Made by a program: the position numbers and the translations under genes
Notes under the pieces: model-generated
What the model was told of the DNA's origin: nothing
Seen by the model: only the letters and a program-made list of their open reading frames with translations
Databases searched by the model: none
In this document: positions 52,650 through 62,054 of the stretch, in pieces
How the letters are laid out: every line of letters begins with the position of its first letter
Numbering within the stretch: position 1 is the stretch's first letter
From: Prorocentrum cordatum
Lineage: Eukaryota; Sar; Dinophyceae; Prorocentrales; Prorocentraceae
Reading direction: 5' to 3'
Length of the DNA: 64,000 nt
Assembly (NCBI GenBank): GCA_963575745.1
Contig: CAUYUJ010021073.1
Span: forward strand, 64,001 to 128,000

Positions 52650-53395
52650 ATCATCAACAACAACAAACATTTTAAGACTGTCCGCTCCTATCTGTTCACG
52701 TGCCAACCAATACGTATATCCCAAACCCTTGGTACCCACCCGCGTCGTCTTCGATCGTACCCCCTTGGAAGTACATCTTCCTTACCTGCCACGTGCACTT
52801 GGTGCAGCCCCTAAAACAAGGGAAGAGAGGACGGGTGGAAGGGGGAGGGAGAAGAATGGAGCACGAGAGAAATTAGCAGGAGGGGGGTTAGCAGCAAAAA
52901 ACAAGTGCTACCACCAGACGGGCAGATCGGGTGGGCAGACCCATAGCGGGCAGGTCGGGAAGGCGGGCCCAGGCGACGAGGTCGAGCAGGCGGGTTGCTG
53001 AAGCGTGGGTCCTGCATGAGCGATAGCGCGACTCCCAAGTAAATCGTGAGAAAAGCCAAAGCGTGAGCGTGATTTCTGAGCGCCGAGGCTGCATCGTCTG
53101 AATAAATTGCCGAGGAAGTCCCACGCGAGAGCGCGATGCGTACATGAATTGTGAAGAAGTCCCGCGCGAAAGCGCGATTGGAGAATAAATTGTGAGGACA
53201 TATCAGGCAGGAGCCGTTGTTGTTGTAAGCCGGGAGCCAGGGGCCCAGTTTGAGCCCCGTGACTTTCCCTGATAGAAAAAAAGTGCGAGCCCCAGGGGAA
53301 GCACTTCGATTGAAAAAACACAGACGGTCACCGGAGGGGGATCAATAATAATTGTTCTTCAGTAGTGAGAAATCAGCAACAACAAATGTTGAGTC
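52650..53395. mobile_element. Family D repeat, copy D4 (compact, ~740 bp)
   Basis: Head ATTTTAAGACTGTCCGCTCC, ACGTATATCCCAAACCCTTG, TTCGATCGTACCCCCTTGGA, GGTGCAGCCCCTAAAAC. Middle ACCACCAGACGGGCAGATCG and GGTTGCTGAAGCGTGGGTCC. Satellite GAGGAAGTCCCACGCGAGAG. Tail GCCGTTGTTGTTGTAAGCC to CAATAATAATTGTTCTTCAG. It aligns along its whole length with D3, 11 kb away, and lacks long flanking (AAC)n. Confidence 0.85.
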
Positions 53396-53599
53396 CAGAA
53401 AACACAATAATTCTGGAATAAGACGTCATGGCGTTGGCCTGCGACGGTAAAGGTGCCCCTGGCCCAAGGTGCCCCCAGCTTTTCGTTCACTTCTGCAGCC
53501 CCTGGGGCCCTCTGGGGCTCGTGAAGGGTGTTCTGGAGGCTGTGGGGGCCTGCTCGGAAATCTCAAGGCCTCCTGGATGGGGTCCGAGTAGATGGGGTC

Positions 53600-53750
53600 G
53601 GAGGGTCTCGCCGCATCGCCGATGCGTCGGCGATGCGCTTGCGGCGTCGGCGATGCATCGGCGACCTCGGCGTGGAGAAAATTGGGCCCCACATCAAGCT
53701 GCATCGCCGATGCATCGCCGATGCATCGGCGATGCGGCGCGATCGTCCAA
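53600..53750. repeat. GATGCATCGGCGATGCG-type short repeat
   Basis: Repeated CGCCGATGCATCGGCGATG words, self-complementary. Related words occur near 32172 and 35228-35350. Confidence 0.75.
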
Positions 53751-53819
53751 CCCCATCTTCTCCGACCCGATCTACAATTGGGCTGCTGAAAGAAGGAACG
53801 CTAAATAAGGACCGAAGCC

Positions 53820-54130
53820 CCTTCTTGGCCCTGTGAGCGCCTCCGTGCTGGAGGAACCTGAGGAACATCGGGCCCCTTCCGAACGCAAACTGTTCCTTAT
53901 TCCAGCGTCTTGGTTGCAGGAGGCCTAGAACCTTGGGCCCGGGGCACTTCTGGCAACACCCGACGGGAGGCCGCCGAGGGGAGCCCTCCCAGGCGCAAGG
54001 CCTGCCGCAGCGGCTCGCCACGGAGGACCTCATGCACCGAGGCGCCGGCGGCGGACTCGCCGCCCAGGCGCAGGAAGAGCTCGAGCTGTGCACGCTGCTG
54101 GTCCGCGAGCACCTCCAGTGCCTGGATGAC
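53820..54130. other. Unrecognised, weakly gene-like on both strands
   Basis: The plus frame from 53933 reads EELELCTLLVREHLQCLDDG before entering the (GAC)n tract; the minus frame also stays open. No family is recognised. AGGAACCT-AGGCCCCTTCCGAACGCAAA-like flank words recur at 55165-55195, so a small repeat brackets the microsatellite. Confidence 0.25.
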
Positions 54131-54134
54131 GGGA

Positions 54135-54204
54135 TGACGACGACGACGATGAACGACGATGGTGATGGCGATGACGATGAGGCTCACGATGACGATGGCG
54201 ACGA

Positions 54205-54267
<63 letters not shown>

Positions 54268-54291
54268 AGCTCACGATGACGATGGCGACGA

Positions 54292-54328
<37 letters not shown>

Positions 54329-54430
54329 CGTAGTGATGATGATGCTGATGATGATGACGATGATGATGACGATGATGATGACGATGATGACGATGATGAC
54401 GATGCTGATGATGATGACGACGACGACGAA

Positions 54431-54500
<70 letters not shown>

Positions 54501-54563
54501 CTGATGATGATGCTGATGGTGATGAGGAGGAAAACGACGACATCGACGACGACGACGATGAAT

Positions 54564-54603
<40 letters not shown>

Positions 54604-54700
54604 GCGATGACGATGGCGATGACGATAACGATGACCATGGCAATGGCGATGACGATGACGATGACGATGACGATGGCGCTATCGTCATCTTCGCCTCTGC
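54135..54700. repeat. (GATGAC)n / (GAT)n microsatellite
   Basis: GACGAT hexamers to about 54330, (GAT)n at 54335-54520, then GACGAT again to 54690. A poly-Asp frame of over 140 codons and His-, Met-, Ser-rich shadows cross it. Confidence 0.97.
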
Positions 54701-54719
54701 GAGCTACGGGACACGAGCG

Positions 54720-55010
54720 AGGGCGGAGGAGGGCGGAGGGGGACGAAGGGGGAGCAGGGCAGCAGGGGAGGGGGAGGGGGAAGGGGGGAGAGGGAGGAGG
54801 GCGGAGGAGGGCGGAGGGCGGAGGAGGGCGGAGGAGGGCGGAGGAAGGCGGAGGAGGAGGACGGAGGAGGGCGGAGGAGGGCGGAGGAGGGCAGAGGGCG
54901 GAGGAGGGCGGAGGAGGAGGGCGGAGGAGGGAGGAGGGGACGAGGGAGGGCGGAGGAGGGCGGAGGAGGACGGAGGGCGGAAGGGGAGGGGGAGGGGGGC
55001 GAGGGAGGTG
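54720..55010. repeat. GGAGGAGGGC minisatellite
   Basis: GGCGGAGGAGG units with GGGGGA interruptions; strongly purine-rich on the plus strand. Confidence 0.9.
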
Positions 55011-55379
55011 GATCGTATCAGATCGGCGATCCACGAGAGCAAGGCACGAGACCTCGACATCTGGGGGTGCGACGCTACGATTGGCACCACGGCCCAGGAG
55101 GGGGTGCAGGAGGGAGGGGGCGGAGAGGGAAGAGGAGGGATGACCTTGGCAGGACCAAAGGAACCTCGAGCCCCTTCCGAACCCAAAGTGTTCCTTATCT
55201 CCGCGTCCTGGCAGGAGATGGGAGAGGACGGGGCGGACAAGTGAGCGACACTCAGAAACAGGTCTTACGCGAGATGGCATAGCGCCCCTGCAGGAGGCCT
55301 CCCAGGCGTTTCAGAGCTCCTGGAAGCCCTTGCTGGGCCTAGGCAACGAGCCCAAATCGGTCAGGAGAGCGGCCGAACG

Positions 55380-55850
55380 CCCCCGCGAGGGTCCCAAGAG
55401 GCCCCAGACCCCCACAAGACGCCCGAAGACGACCCAAAGAAGACCCCCAAGAGGCTTCCAAAACGCAGAAAATCATTGATTGTCCAAGGTTTTTCCATGA
55501 CTTTGGGAATGACCCTGTTCTTCGGTCTTCCGGGCGTCCAAAACAGCCTGTGAGGCTCGAAAATCATCCCGAAACCATCCGAAAAGGCTTCCAGGCAATC
55601 CAAAGGAGCCCCAAGACGGCACAACAAGGTTCCAAGATGGCCGACGAGAGCCCCATTACGGCCCAAGATGACCCTAAGCCACTCTCCGAAGCATTCTAAA
55701 TCGTGCCCCGGTCGTTCAGGGAGACCGCGGTTGGAGGCAGGGTGGCCCGAGGAAGCCCCCAGAGGCCCCCAGATGACGCCCAGGAGGCCTCCAGAGGCAT
55801 TAAGAAAACCAGAAAAAATCCGTGAGGCCCGCCACAGGCCCTCCAAGGAG
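55380..55850. repeat. CCCAAGAGGC-type dispersed repeat, copy 5
   Basis: AGGGTCCCAAGAGGCCCCAG, ACGACCCAAAGAAGACCCCC, then the lead-in AAAATCATTGATTGTCCAAG, TTTTTCCATGACTTTGGGAA and TCTTCCGGGCGTCC, then further CAAGACGGCACAACAAGG units and GAGGCCCCCAGA units. Confidence 0.75.
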
Positions 55851-56715
55851 GAACCTCCGCAAAAAGCGCTGAGGAGGATGGCGAAGAAGTCGCCGAATAG
55901 GGCGAGAATGAGGAAAGCATGGAGGATGGATAACGAATAACATTATTAGAACGGCGACGCTGGAAAAGGCAACAAGAAATCATCACTAAATTATTTGTTT
56001 GGCCTTAGTGCCATTGCGCCAGCATGCCAAACTTCAGGGACCCAGGTGCATGGCGCGAAGCGCCGATGCAGTCTTGTGTTCATAAATACTAGAACCATCG
56101 CACGCGCTTCGCGCGCGCTCAAGTTCTAGCTAGGCTGGATGGCCGAATTTCTGGGGATCTCTATTATATGACATTTTGTCCCGGGGTTTCCATCAGCAAC
56201 GAAGACGGCCCAAATTGTTTCCATGACTTCCTACGGTCCACGAACAAGGGCTTAACACAGGCCCAACAGGCACTTCAGGGGCCCTCTTACTATCCGCGGC
56301 TGGACGTAGCCAAAGGAAGAGGGAGGAGAAGGGGAGATGAAGGGCTTCCCTGGGGGAGAAGAAGAAGGAGGATGAGGAAGAGTTGGAGAGGGTGGAGGAG
56401 GCCGCAGTGGAGGAGGAGCCGGAGGAGGAAGAAAAGGAGGAAACACGATGTATCATTTGCGTTGCAAGCGTAGCGCAACTACCAGGCGTTTTTTTTGTTA
56501 TGTCAACTATCTTGGCGAAGGACCCATCCATATGAACTTGCGAGTACCGCAATTGAGAGTATCTTCTTCGGCGGTGCCCACGAACCGCACGAGGGGCGTG
56601 CCGAAAAGTGGCGGGGCACACAACACGAAGGAAAACGATCGGTCGAATTACGAGAGACTGAGCGCGGGTGAATCTGAGCACGAATGAGCCCAAGCGTGGA
56701 TGAGCATGCGTGCGA
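55851..56715. other. No recognisable gene; one family E relic
   Basis: A CGCGCTTCGCGCGCG inverted repeat near 56104, a GGA-rich stretch at 56310-56440 and one degenerate family E unit (GCACGAGGGGCGTGCCGAAA at 56590). No coding domain seen. Confidence 0.4.
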
Positions 56716-56717
56716 AC

Positions 56718-56732
56718 GATATATATTATATA

Positions 56733-56772
<40 letters not shown>
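56718..56772. repeat. (TA)n microsatellite
   Basis: ATATAT with two TTATATAT breaks, followed by GGGCTCTGCCGTATCCCCGC. A second (TA)n at 59227 is preceded by the reverse complement of this (GCGGGGATACGGCAG), so the two tracts are inverted copies. Confidence 0.95.
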
Positions 56773-56774
<2 letters not shown>

Positions 56775-56835
56775 GCTCTGCCGTATCCCCGCCCCCCTGA
56801 AAAAAAAAAACTGAGCAGAAGTACAGGCTCCATTT

Positions 56836-58230
56836 CGCTTGCAGTGTTGAAATCTTGGTTTGTGGTGTGGTATCATCACTGATGCTGGGCCGTTGCTGGT
56901 GTCGTTGCGTAACAAGTGTGCGACCATGTGGCCTTGTGTTCGGGCACAATGATGGGAACCCGTTTTTTTGGGTTCCCTCCTGGGTCCGCGTCCGCCACAG
57001 AGGGGCATCCGTTTTTGGATGCCCCTCCAGAGTAGCGCCGTGGAAGCGCTTTGCAGTGTCGAAGACTTGGTTTGTGGTGTGGTGTCATCACTGATGCTGA
57101 GCCGTTGCTGGTGTCGTTGCGTAACAAGCGTGCGGCCATGTGGCCTTGTGTTCGAGCACAGTGATGGGAACCCGTTTTTTGGGTTCCCTCCTGGGTCCGC
57201 GTCCGCCACGGAGGGGCATCCGTTTTTCGGATGCCCTCCAGAGTAACGCCGTGGAAGCGCTTTGCAGTGTTGAAATCTTGGTTTGTGGTGTGGTATCATC
57301 ACTGATGCTGGGCCGTTGCTGGTGTCGTTGCGTAACAAGAGTGCGACCATGTGGCCTTGTGTTCGGGCACAATGATGGGAACCCGTGTTTTGGGTTCCCT
57401 CCTGGGTCCGCGTCCGCCACAGAGGGGCATCCGTTTTTGGATGCCCCTCCAGAGTAGCGCCGTGGAAGCGCTTTGCAGTGTCGAAGACTTGGTTTGTGGT
57501 GTGGTGTCATCACTGATGCTGAGCCGTTGCTGGTGTCGTTGCGTAACAAGCGTGCGGCCATGTGGCCTTGTGTTCGAGCACAGTGATGGGAACCCGTTTT
57601 TTGGGTTCCCTCCTGGGTCCGCGTCCGCCACGGAGGGGCATCCGTTTTTCGGATGCCCTCCAGAGTAACGCCGTGGAAGCGCTTTGCAGTGTTGAAATCT
57701 TGGTTTGTGGTGTGGTATCATCACTGATGCTGGGCCGTTGCTGGTGTCGTTGCGTAACAAATGTGCGACCATGTGGCCTTGTGTTCGGGCACAATGATGG
57801 GAACCCGTGTTTTGGGTTCCCTCCTGGGTCCGCGTCCGCCACAGAGGGGCATCCGTTTTTGGATGCCCCTCCAGAGTAGCGCCGTGGAAGCGCTTTGCAG
57901 TGTCGAAGACTTGGTTTGTGGTGTGGTGTCATCAGTGATGCTGAGCCGTTGCTGGTGTCGTTGCGTAACAAGCGTGCGGCCATGTGGCCTTGTGTTCGAG
58001 CACAGTGATGGGAACCCGTTTTTTGGGTTCCCTCCTGGGCCCGCGTCCGCCACGGAGGGGCATCCGTTTTTCGGATGCCCTCCAGAGTAACGCCATGGAA
58101 GCGCTTTGCAGTGTTGAAGTTTTGGTTTGTTGTGTGGTATCACCACTGATGCTGAGCCGTTGCTGGTGTCCTTGCGTAACAGGCGTGCAACCATGTAGCC
58201 TTGTGTTCGGGCACAGTGATCGTAACCTGT
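56836..58230. repeat. 211-bp satellite, six full units in 422-bp dimers plus one degenerate
   Basis: Units start near 56840, 57051, 57262, 57473, 57684 and 57895; a divergent seventh runs to 58230. Odd units carry GTTGAAATCTTGG, GGTATCATCAC, GGGCCG and CGGGCACAATG. Even units carry GTCGAAGACTTGG, GGTGTCATCA, GAGCCG and CGAGCACAGTG. Each unit has two hairpins: GGGAACCC/GGGTTCCC and GGGGCATCC/GGATGCCCC-type, with T-rich loops. Frames of 105-157 codons recur with the period and are shadows. Confidence 0.95.
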
Positions 58231-58231
58231 T

Positions 58232-58560
58232 TTTGGGGTTCCCTCCTGGGTCCCTTCCTGGGTTCCCTCCTGGGTCCCCTCCTGGGTTCCTTCTTGGGTC
58301 CCCTCCTGGGTTCTCTCCTGGGTACCCTCGTGGGTTCCCTCCTGGGTCCCTTCCTGGGTTCCCTCCTGGGTCTCCTCCTGGGTCTCTTGCTGGGTTCCCT
58401 TTGGGGTCCCCTCCTGGATTCCTTCTTGGGTCCCCTCCTGGGTTCTCTCCTGGGTACCCTCGTGGGTTCCCTCCTGGGTCCCTTCCTGGGTTCCTTCCTG
58501 GGTCTCCTCCTGGGTCCCTTGCTGGGTTCCCTTTTGGGTCCTCTGCAGGAGCGTTTCTGG
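58232..58560. repeat. 12-bp minisatellite GGGTTCCCTCCT derived from the 211-bp unit
   Basis: About 27 units of GGGT(T/C)CC(C/T)T(C/T)CT. The same word, GGGTTCCCTCCTGGGTCC, lies inside every 211-bp unit just after the first hairpin, so the array grew by local amplification of that word in the last unit. A ~144-bp block of twelve units is itself duplicated (58290-58400 and 58430-58530). In-phase frames read TQEG repeats on the minus strand. Confidence 0.92.
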
Positions 58561-58674
58561 GACATCTCTGGGGCCTCCCTGGTGCCTCTCTGGTGCCTCC
58601 AGGGGTGTCCTGGGGCCTCCTGGGAGCGTCCGGAGCCGTCCGCCCCCCACGGGGGCCTGGCGGAGGGGGGTGAA

Positions 58675-58925
58675 AAACCAAAGAAACCTAAGGAAAAACC
58701 AGAAAAACCAAAGAAATCAAAGGCAGACCACCGAAAAACCCAAAAAAAACCTGAGGAAAAAACAAAAAAAAAAAAATGCTTCGTCCACCCCCGCGCCCCC
58801 AAGAGAAAGTATTGAAATCTTTGTTTTTTTTGTTTTTTTGTTTTCCTTCGGTTGTTTTGGTTTTTCTGTGGTTTGCCTTTGATTTCTTTGGTTGTTTTGG
58901 TTTTTCCTTAGGTTTTTTTGTTTTT
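58675..58925. repeat. Foldback: ~100-bp inverted repeat arms, ~45-bp loop
   Basis: The left arm (58675-58776) contains CCTAAGGAAAAACC, CCAAAGAAATCAAAGGC, ACCAC(C/A)GAAAAACC and A-rich ends. The right arm (58822-58925) is its near-perfect complement (GCCTTTGATTTCTTTGG, GGTTTTTCCTTAGG). The loop holds CTTCGTCCACCCCCGCGCCC. Arms are about 85-90% complementary by eye. Confidence 0.9.
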
Positions 58926-59009
58926 TCCTTGCCGTTGTTGTTTTTCGCTCGCCACTTGCCTGGATGCCACGGATGCAGACTCTCTTCAGAACAATGGCAA
59001 AACAGAGGA

Positions 59010-59223
59010 GGAAGACGACGACGACGACGACGAGGACGACGACGAGGGTTTCCTATGGTTTTGCTTGGTTCCGCCTTCGATAGGGGAATCTGATTGGGAG
59101 GAGGAGGAGGAGAAGGAGGAGGAGGAGGAGGAGGAGGAGCAGGAGGAGGACGAGGAGGAAGAGGACCCTGGACAATCGGCCCCCTCTGCTCAGTTTGTCA
59201 GGGGGGCGGGGATACGGCAGGAC

Positions 59224-59263
<40 letters not shown>

Positions 59264-59265
59264 GC
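59010..59265. repeat. (GAC)n, (GGA)n and (TA)n tracts
   Basis: GACGAC at 59012-59048, GGAGGA at 59097-59165 and (TA)18 at 59227-59261. Confidence 0.95.
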
Positions 59266-59865
59266 ACATCGTGTAAGAGTTATATGAATGCGAACGGTTC
59301 GGGCATGCCTGTCTGCGCACGCCTCGTGTAAATGCATATGAATGTGAGCGGTTCGGGCATGCTTGCACTCGTGACACAGAGCGTGGCCGCCGCAGAAGAC
59401 TTCCGCGGGAACCCCGGCGGTAGCGCCCGCACGCCGCGACGCCAACGTCGGCACGCCCCTCACGAGGATCGCGCCCGCTTCCTCCCCTTCTTCTCCGCCC
59501 CCTTTGCCCGCGCACTCCAAAATCCAAAGCTGCGGGCGCAGCGCGGCGCGGAGCCCCCGCGACGCGACACGGTCGCCCCGGAAAGGCCCCAGCGACGCGC
59601 GCGGGTCGCCCGCTGCGCGGAGCCAAGAGATAGAGCTAGCTAGCTGGCTGGCTGACACCGGCAGGGCTCTAACCGCGGGGCAGAGCGACGACGGGCGAGC
59701 GAGGCGCAAGGAAGAACGCAACACGGAGTTCCCGCGACGCGCGCCAATCGCCCCAGGAGGGCCCCAGCGACGCGCGCGGGTCGTCCGCGGCGCGAGGCCG
59801 AACAATTAGTTGGGCAGTCGAGAGAAGGCGCGGCTCGGGGGGGGGGGGCGCTCGCGCTCCTCAGG
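59266..59865. other. No gene; two short duplications
   Basis: A ~67-bp duplication near 59280-59400 (ATGAATG(C/T)GA(A/G)CGGTTCGGGC) and a ~75-bp one: CCCGCGACGCG...CCCCAGCGACGCGCGCGG at about 59549 and again at about 59730. GC-rich open frames are unassigned. Confidence 0.5.
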
Positions 59866-60143
59866 TCAGGCCTCGCGGATAAACTCGACGAAGCCGAGCT
59901 CCCTGGCGAGGGCCGTCGCCTCCCTCCTGCACCGCTTCGTGCGCGCCGCAAACTGCTCCAGCTGATTCTGCAAGCCCTCCGGCGGCCCTGTCAGGAAGAA
60001 CTTGATGCGCGGCGCCCACATGAGCAGGAGGTCCTCGTGGCGCGTGGCGCGCGAGAGCAGCACATAAAGCTCCAGCCACCAGTCGTCGTCCTCCTTCTTG
60101 CCGTTCCCGACCTCGTGGCGGCGGCAGTCTAGGATCACGCCTG
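59866..60143 (-). pseudogene. C-terminal exon of a Pif1/RecD-like helicase
   Basis: The minus frame reads GVILDCRRHEVGNG, DDDWWLELYVLLSRATRHED, LLLMWAPRIKFFLTGPP, ARTKRCRREATALARELGF and stops at 59866 (TGA). YVLLSRATRHEDLLL is motif VI of superfamily-1B helicases (Y-V-x-L-S-R-x-x-x-x-x-x-L), where the Arg contacts ATP; a V(I/T)LD strand upstream is usual. The upstream helicase motifs (Walker A, DExx) are not in the window: sequence above 60150 is family E satellite. So this is the last exon of a gene whose other exons lie beyond, or a truncated copy. Coding quality is high (no stops, no low complexity). Similar tails occur in dinoflagellate Pif1-like proteins as I know them; Helitron helicase is an alternative. 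Confidence 0.6.
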
Positions 60144-60257
60144 GGCGACGTCGGCCGAGGGAGCAGCGCGCCGGACAGCCGACGGCCAAGGGCGAGAGTC
60201 CACAGGACCGAGAGATGGTCCGGCTGCAGACCGCTGGTGCCCAGTAGGTTCGGCTGC

Positions 60258-60945
60258 AGGGTGTGCCGACTCGTGTGAGGGGTCTGCCGAAATGGGTGCG
60301 GGGGACGCATGCGGGCGGTGGCACTGTGGCCTTTGGTGGAGCTCCTTCTGGAGCCACGAACAGTGTGAGTGGTGTGCCGGTATGGGCGTGGGGGACGCAT
60401 GCGGGCGGTGGCACTGGGGCCTTCGGTGGACCTCCCTGTGAGGCCACGAAACAGGACTGTGCCGAAATGGGTGTGGGGGACGCATGCGGGCGGTGGCACT
60501 GGGGCCTTCGGCGGGACTCCCTATGAGGCCACGGAACGTGTGAGGGGTGTGCCGAACTGGGTGTGGGGGACGCGTGCGGGCGGTGGCACTGGGGCCTTCG
60601 GTGGAGCTCCATGTGAGGCCACGAAACGTGTGAGGGGTGTGCCGAAATGAGTGTGGGGGACGCATGCGGGCGGTGGCACTGGGGCCTTCGGTGAGCTCCC
60701 TATGGGGCCACGAAAAAGCTCCCGCCACGAAATGTGAGGGGTGTGCCGAAATGTGTGTGGGGGGGGGGGGGGGGGACGCATGCGGGCGATGGCACTGGGG
60801 CATTCGGTGGAGCTCCCTATGGGGCCACGAAACGTCTGGGGGATGTGCCGAAATGGGTGTGGGAGACGCATACGGGCGGTGGCACTGGGGCCTTCGGTGG
60901 AGCTCCCTATGGGGCCACGAAACGTGTGAGGGGTGTGCCGACATG
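60258..60945. repeat. Family E 89-bp satellite, array 1 (about eight units)
   Basis: Units read GTGTGAGGGGTGTGCCGAAA, TGGGTGTGGGGGACGCATGC, GGGCGGTGGCACTGGGGCCT, TCGGTGGAGCTCCCTATGG and GGCCACGAAAC. Two units carry indels (60710-60770, including a G-run of 15). Confidence 0.93.
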
Positions 60946-60949
60946 GGTG

Positions 60950-61001
60950 ATGATCCTGGTGGTGATGATGACGGTCGTGATGATGATGATGACGATGATG
61001 G

Positions 61002-61038
<37 letters not shown>

Positions 61039-61102
61039 AATGATGATGATGATAATGATGATGATGATGCTGATGATGATGGTGGTGGTGGTGATGATGA
61101 TG

Positions 61103-61134
<32 letters not shown>

Positions 61135-61137
61135 GAC

Positions 61138-61169
<32 letters not shown>

Positions 61170-61245
61170 CGAGAGGAGAGAGGAAGGGGGAGGTGGAGGA
61201 GGAGGAAGAGGAGGAGGAGGAGGAGGAGAGGAGGAGAGGAACGTG
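60950..61245. repeat. (GAT)n then (GGA)n microsatellite
   Basis: GATGAT with GGT, AAT and GAC variants to 61170, then GAGGAGG to 61240. It sits between family E array 1 and the E-type 3' flank at 61249, which directly follows the array at 52590. Confidence 0.95.
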
Positions 61246-61329
61246 GGGCGACGTCTCTTCAAAACGAGGAACCAACACCACAGGATGGTTGGAAAGAAAT
61301 GTTGGAATGCCCGTTTTTCTCAAGTGTCC

Positions 61330-62050
61330 TCGGGGACTCTCTCGGGGCTCTTTTGGGCCTCTTTGAGGCTTCTCGGGGAACTCTTGAAGCCTCCTGGGGG
61401 TCTCCTGGGGCGAAGGACTCGGGTTCTCGGCTCACGTTCCCGTTCCTGTGCCGCGGTTGGGTTCATCCAGGGCCGTCTTGGACGTCTCTTCGGCGCTTTT
61501 GAAACCTATTGGGTCGTCTTGGGGCGCTTTTGAAACCTCTTGGGCCGTCTTGGGGCAATCCTCAAAGCCTCTAGGAGCGTTTTGCAGCATCGGGAAGCGG
61601 AACAGGCGGAAATGCCCAAGTTGTTATTTGGCCTCTTCGAGCTCTGTTGGGAGACCTCATGGAAGCCTCTTGGGTATCTTGGGGGCTCTTGGGCCGTCTG
61701 GTGGCCGTCTTGGGCGTCTTGGACCATCTAGTGGCCTTCGGCCCATCCCGCCACCGTGCCTGGGTTGTGGGTCAGAGGCCTCTTGAAAGTTCGTTTGGAA
61801 TTCGTGGGAGGCCACCCAGGTGGCTCTTGAAGGCAGCTTTTGAAGCCTCTTGGAGGCCGCTTGCGGTTCTCTTGGGGCCTCTTTTTGGGCCTCTTTAGGG
61901 CCGGTGGGGCTTCTGGGGGGCCTCTAGGGGGCCTCTTGGGCTCTCTTGGGGGCCTCTTGGGGCCTCCTGGGGGCCTCTTGGAGTGGAAGGCTCGAATTAT
62001 CGGTTCGTGTTCTCCCTCTTGGGACCCTCTTGGGGCCCTGTTGGGCGATC
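61330..62050. repeat. CCCAAGAGGC-type dispersed repeat, copy 6 (inverted)
   Basis: Reverse-complement words GGCCTCTTGGGG and GGGCCGTCTTGG, in two blocks around a GAAGGACTCGGGTTCTCGG / GGAAGGCTCGAATTATCGG motif (61415 and 61986), which may mark unit starts. Confidence 0.85.
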
Positions 62051-62054
62051 TTGG

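Noticed and set aside
53933-54565. Plus-strand acidic protein entering (GAC)n
   Set aside because: Only about 60 non-repeat residues, antisense frame equally open, no recognised domain; left as a low-confidence note.
56836-58230. CRISPR-like appearance of regularly spaced repeats (also 62055-64000)
   Set aside because: Units abut with no unique spacers, and the context is eukaryotic; these are tandem satellites.
57721-58650. 309-codon minus-strand frame of TQEGTQEG repeats
   Set aside because: Product of a 12-bp repeat in phase with the codons, continuing out of satellite DNA.
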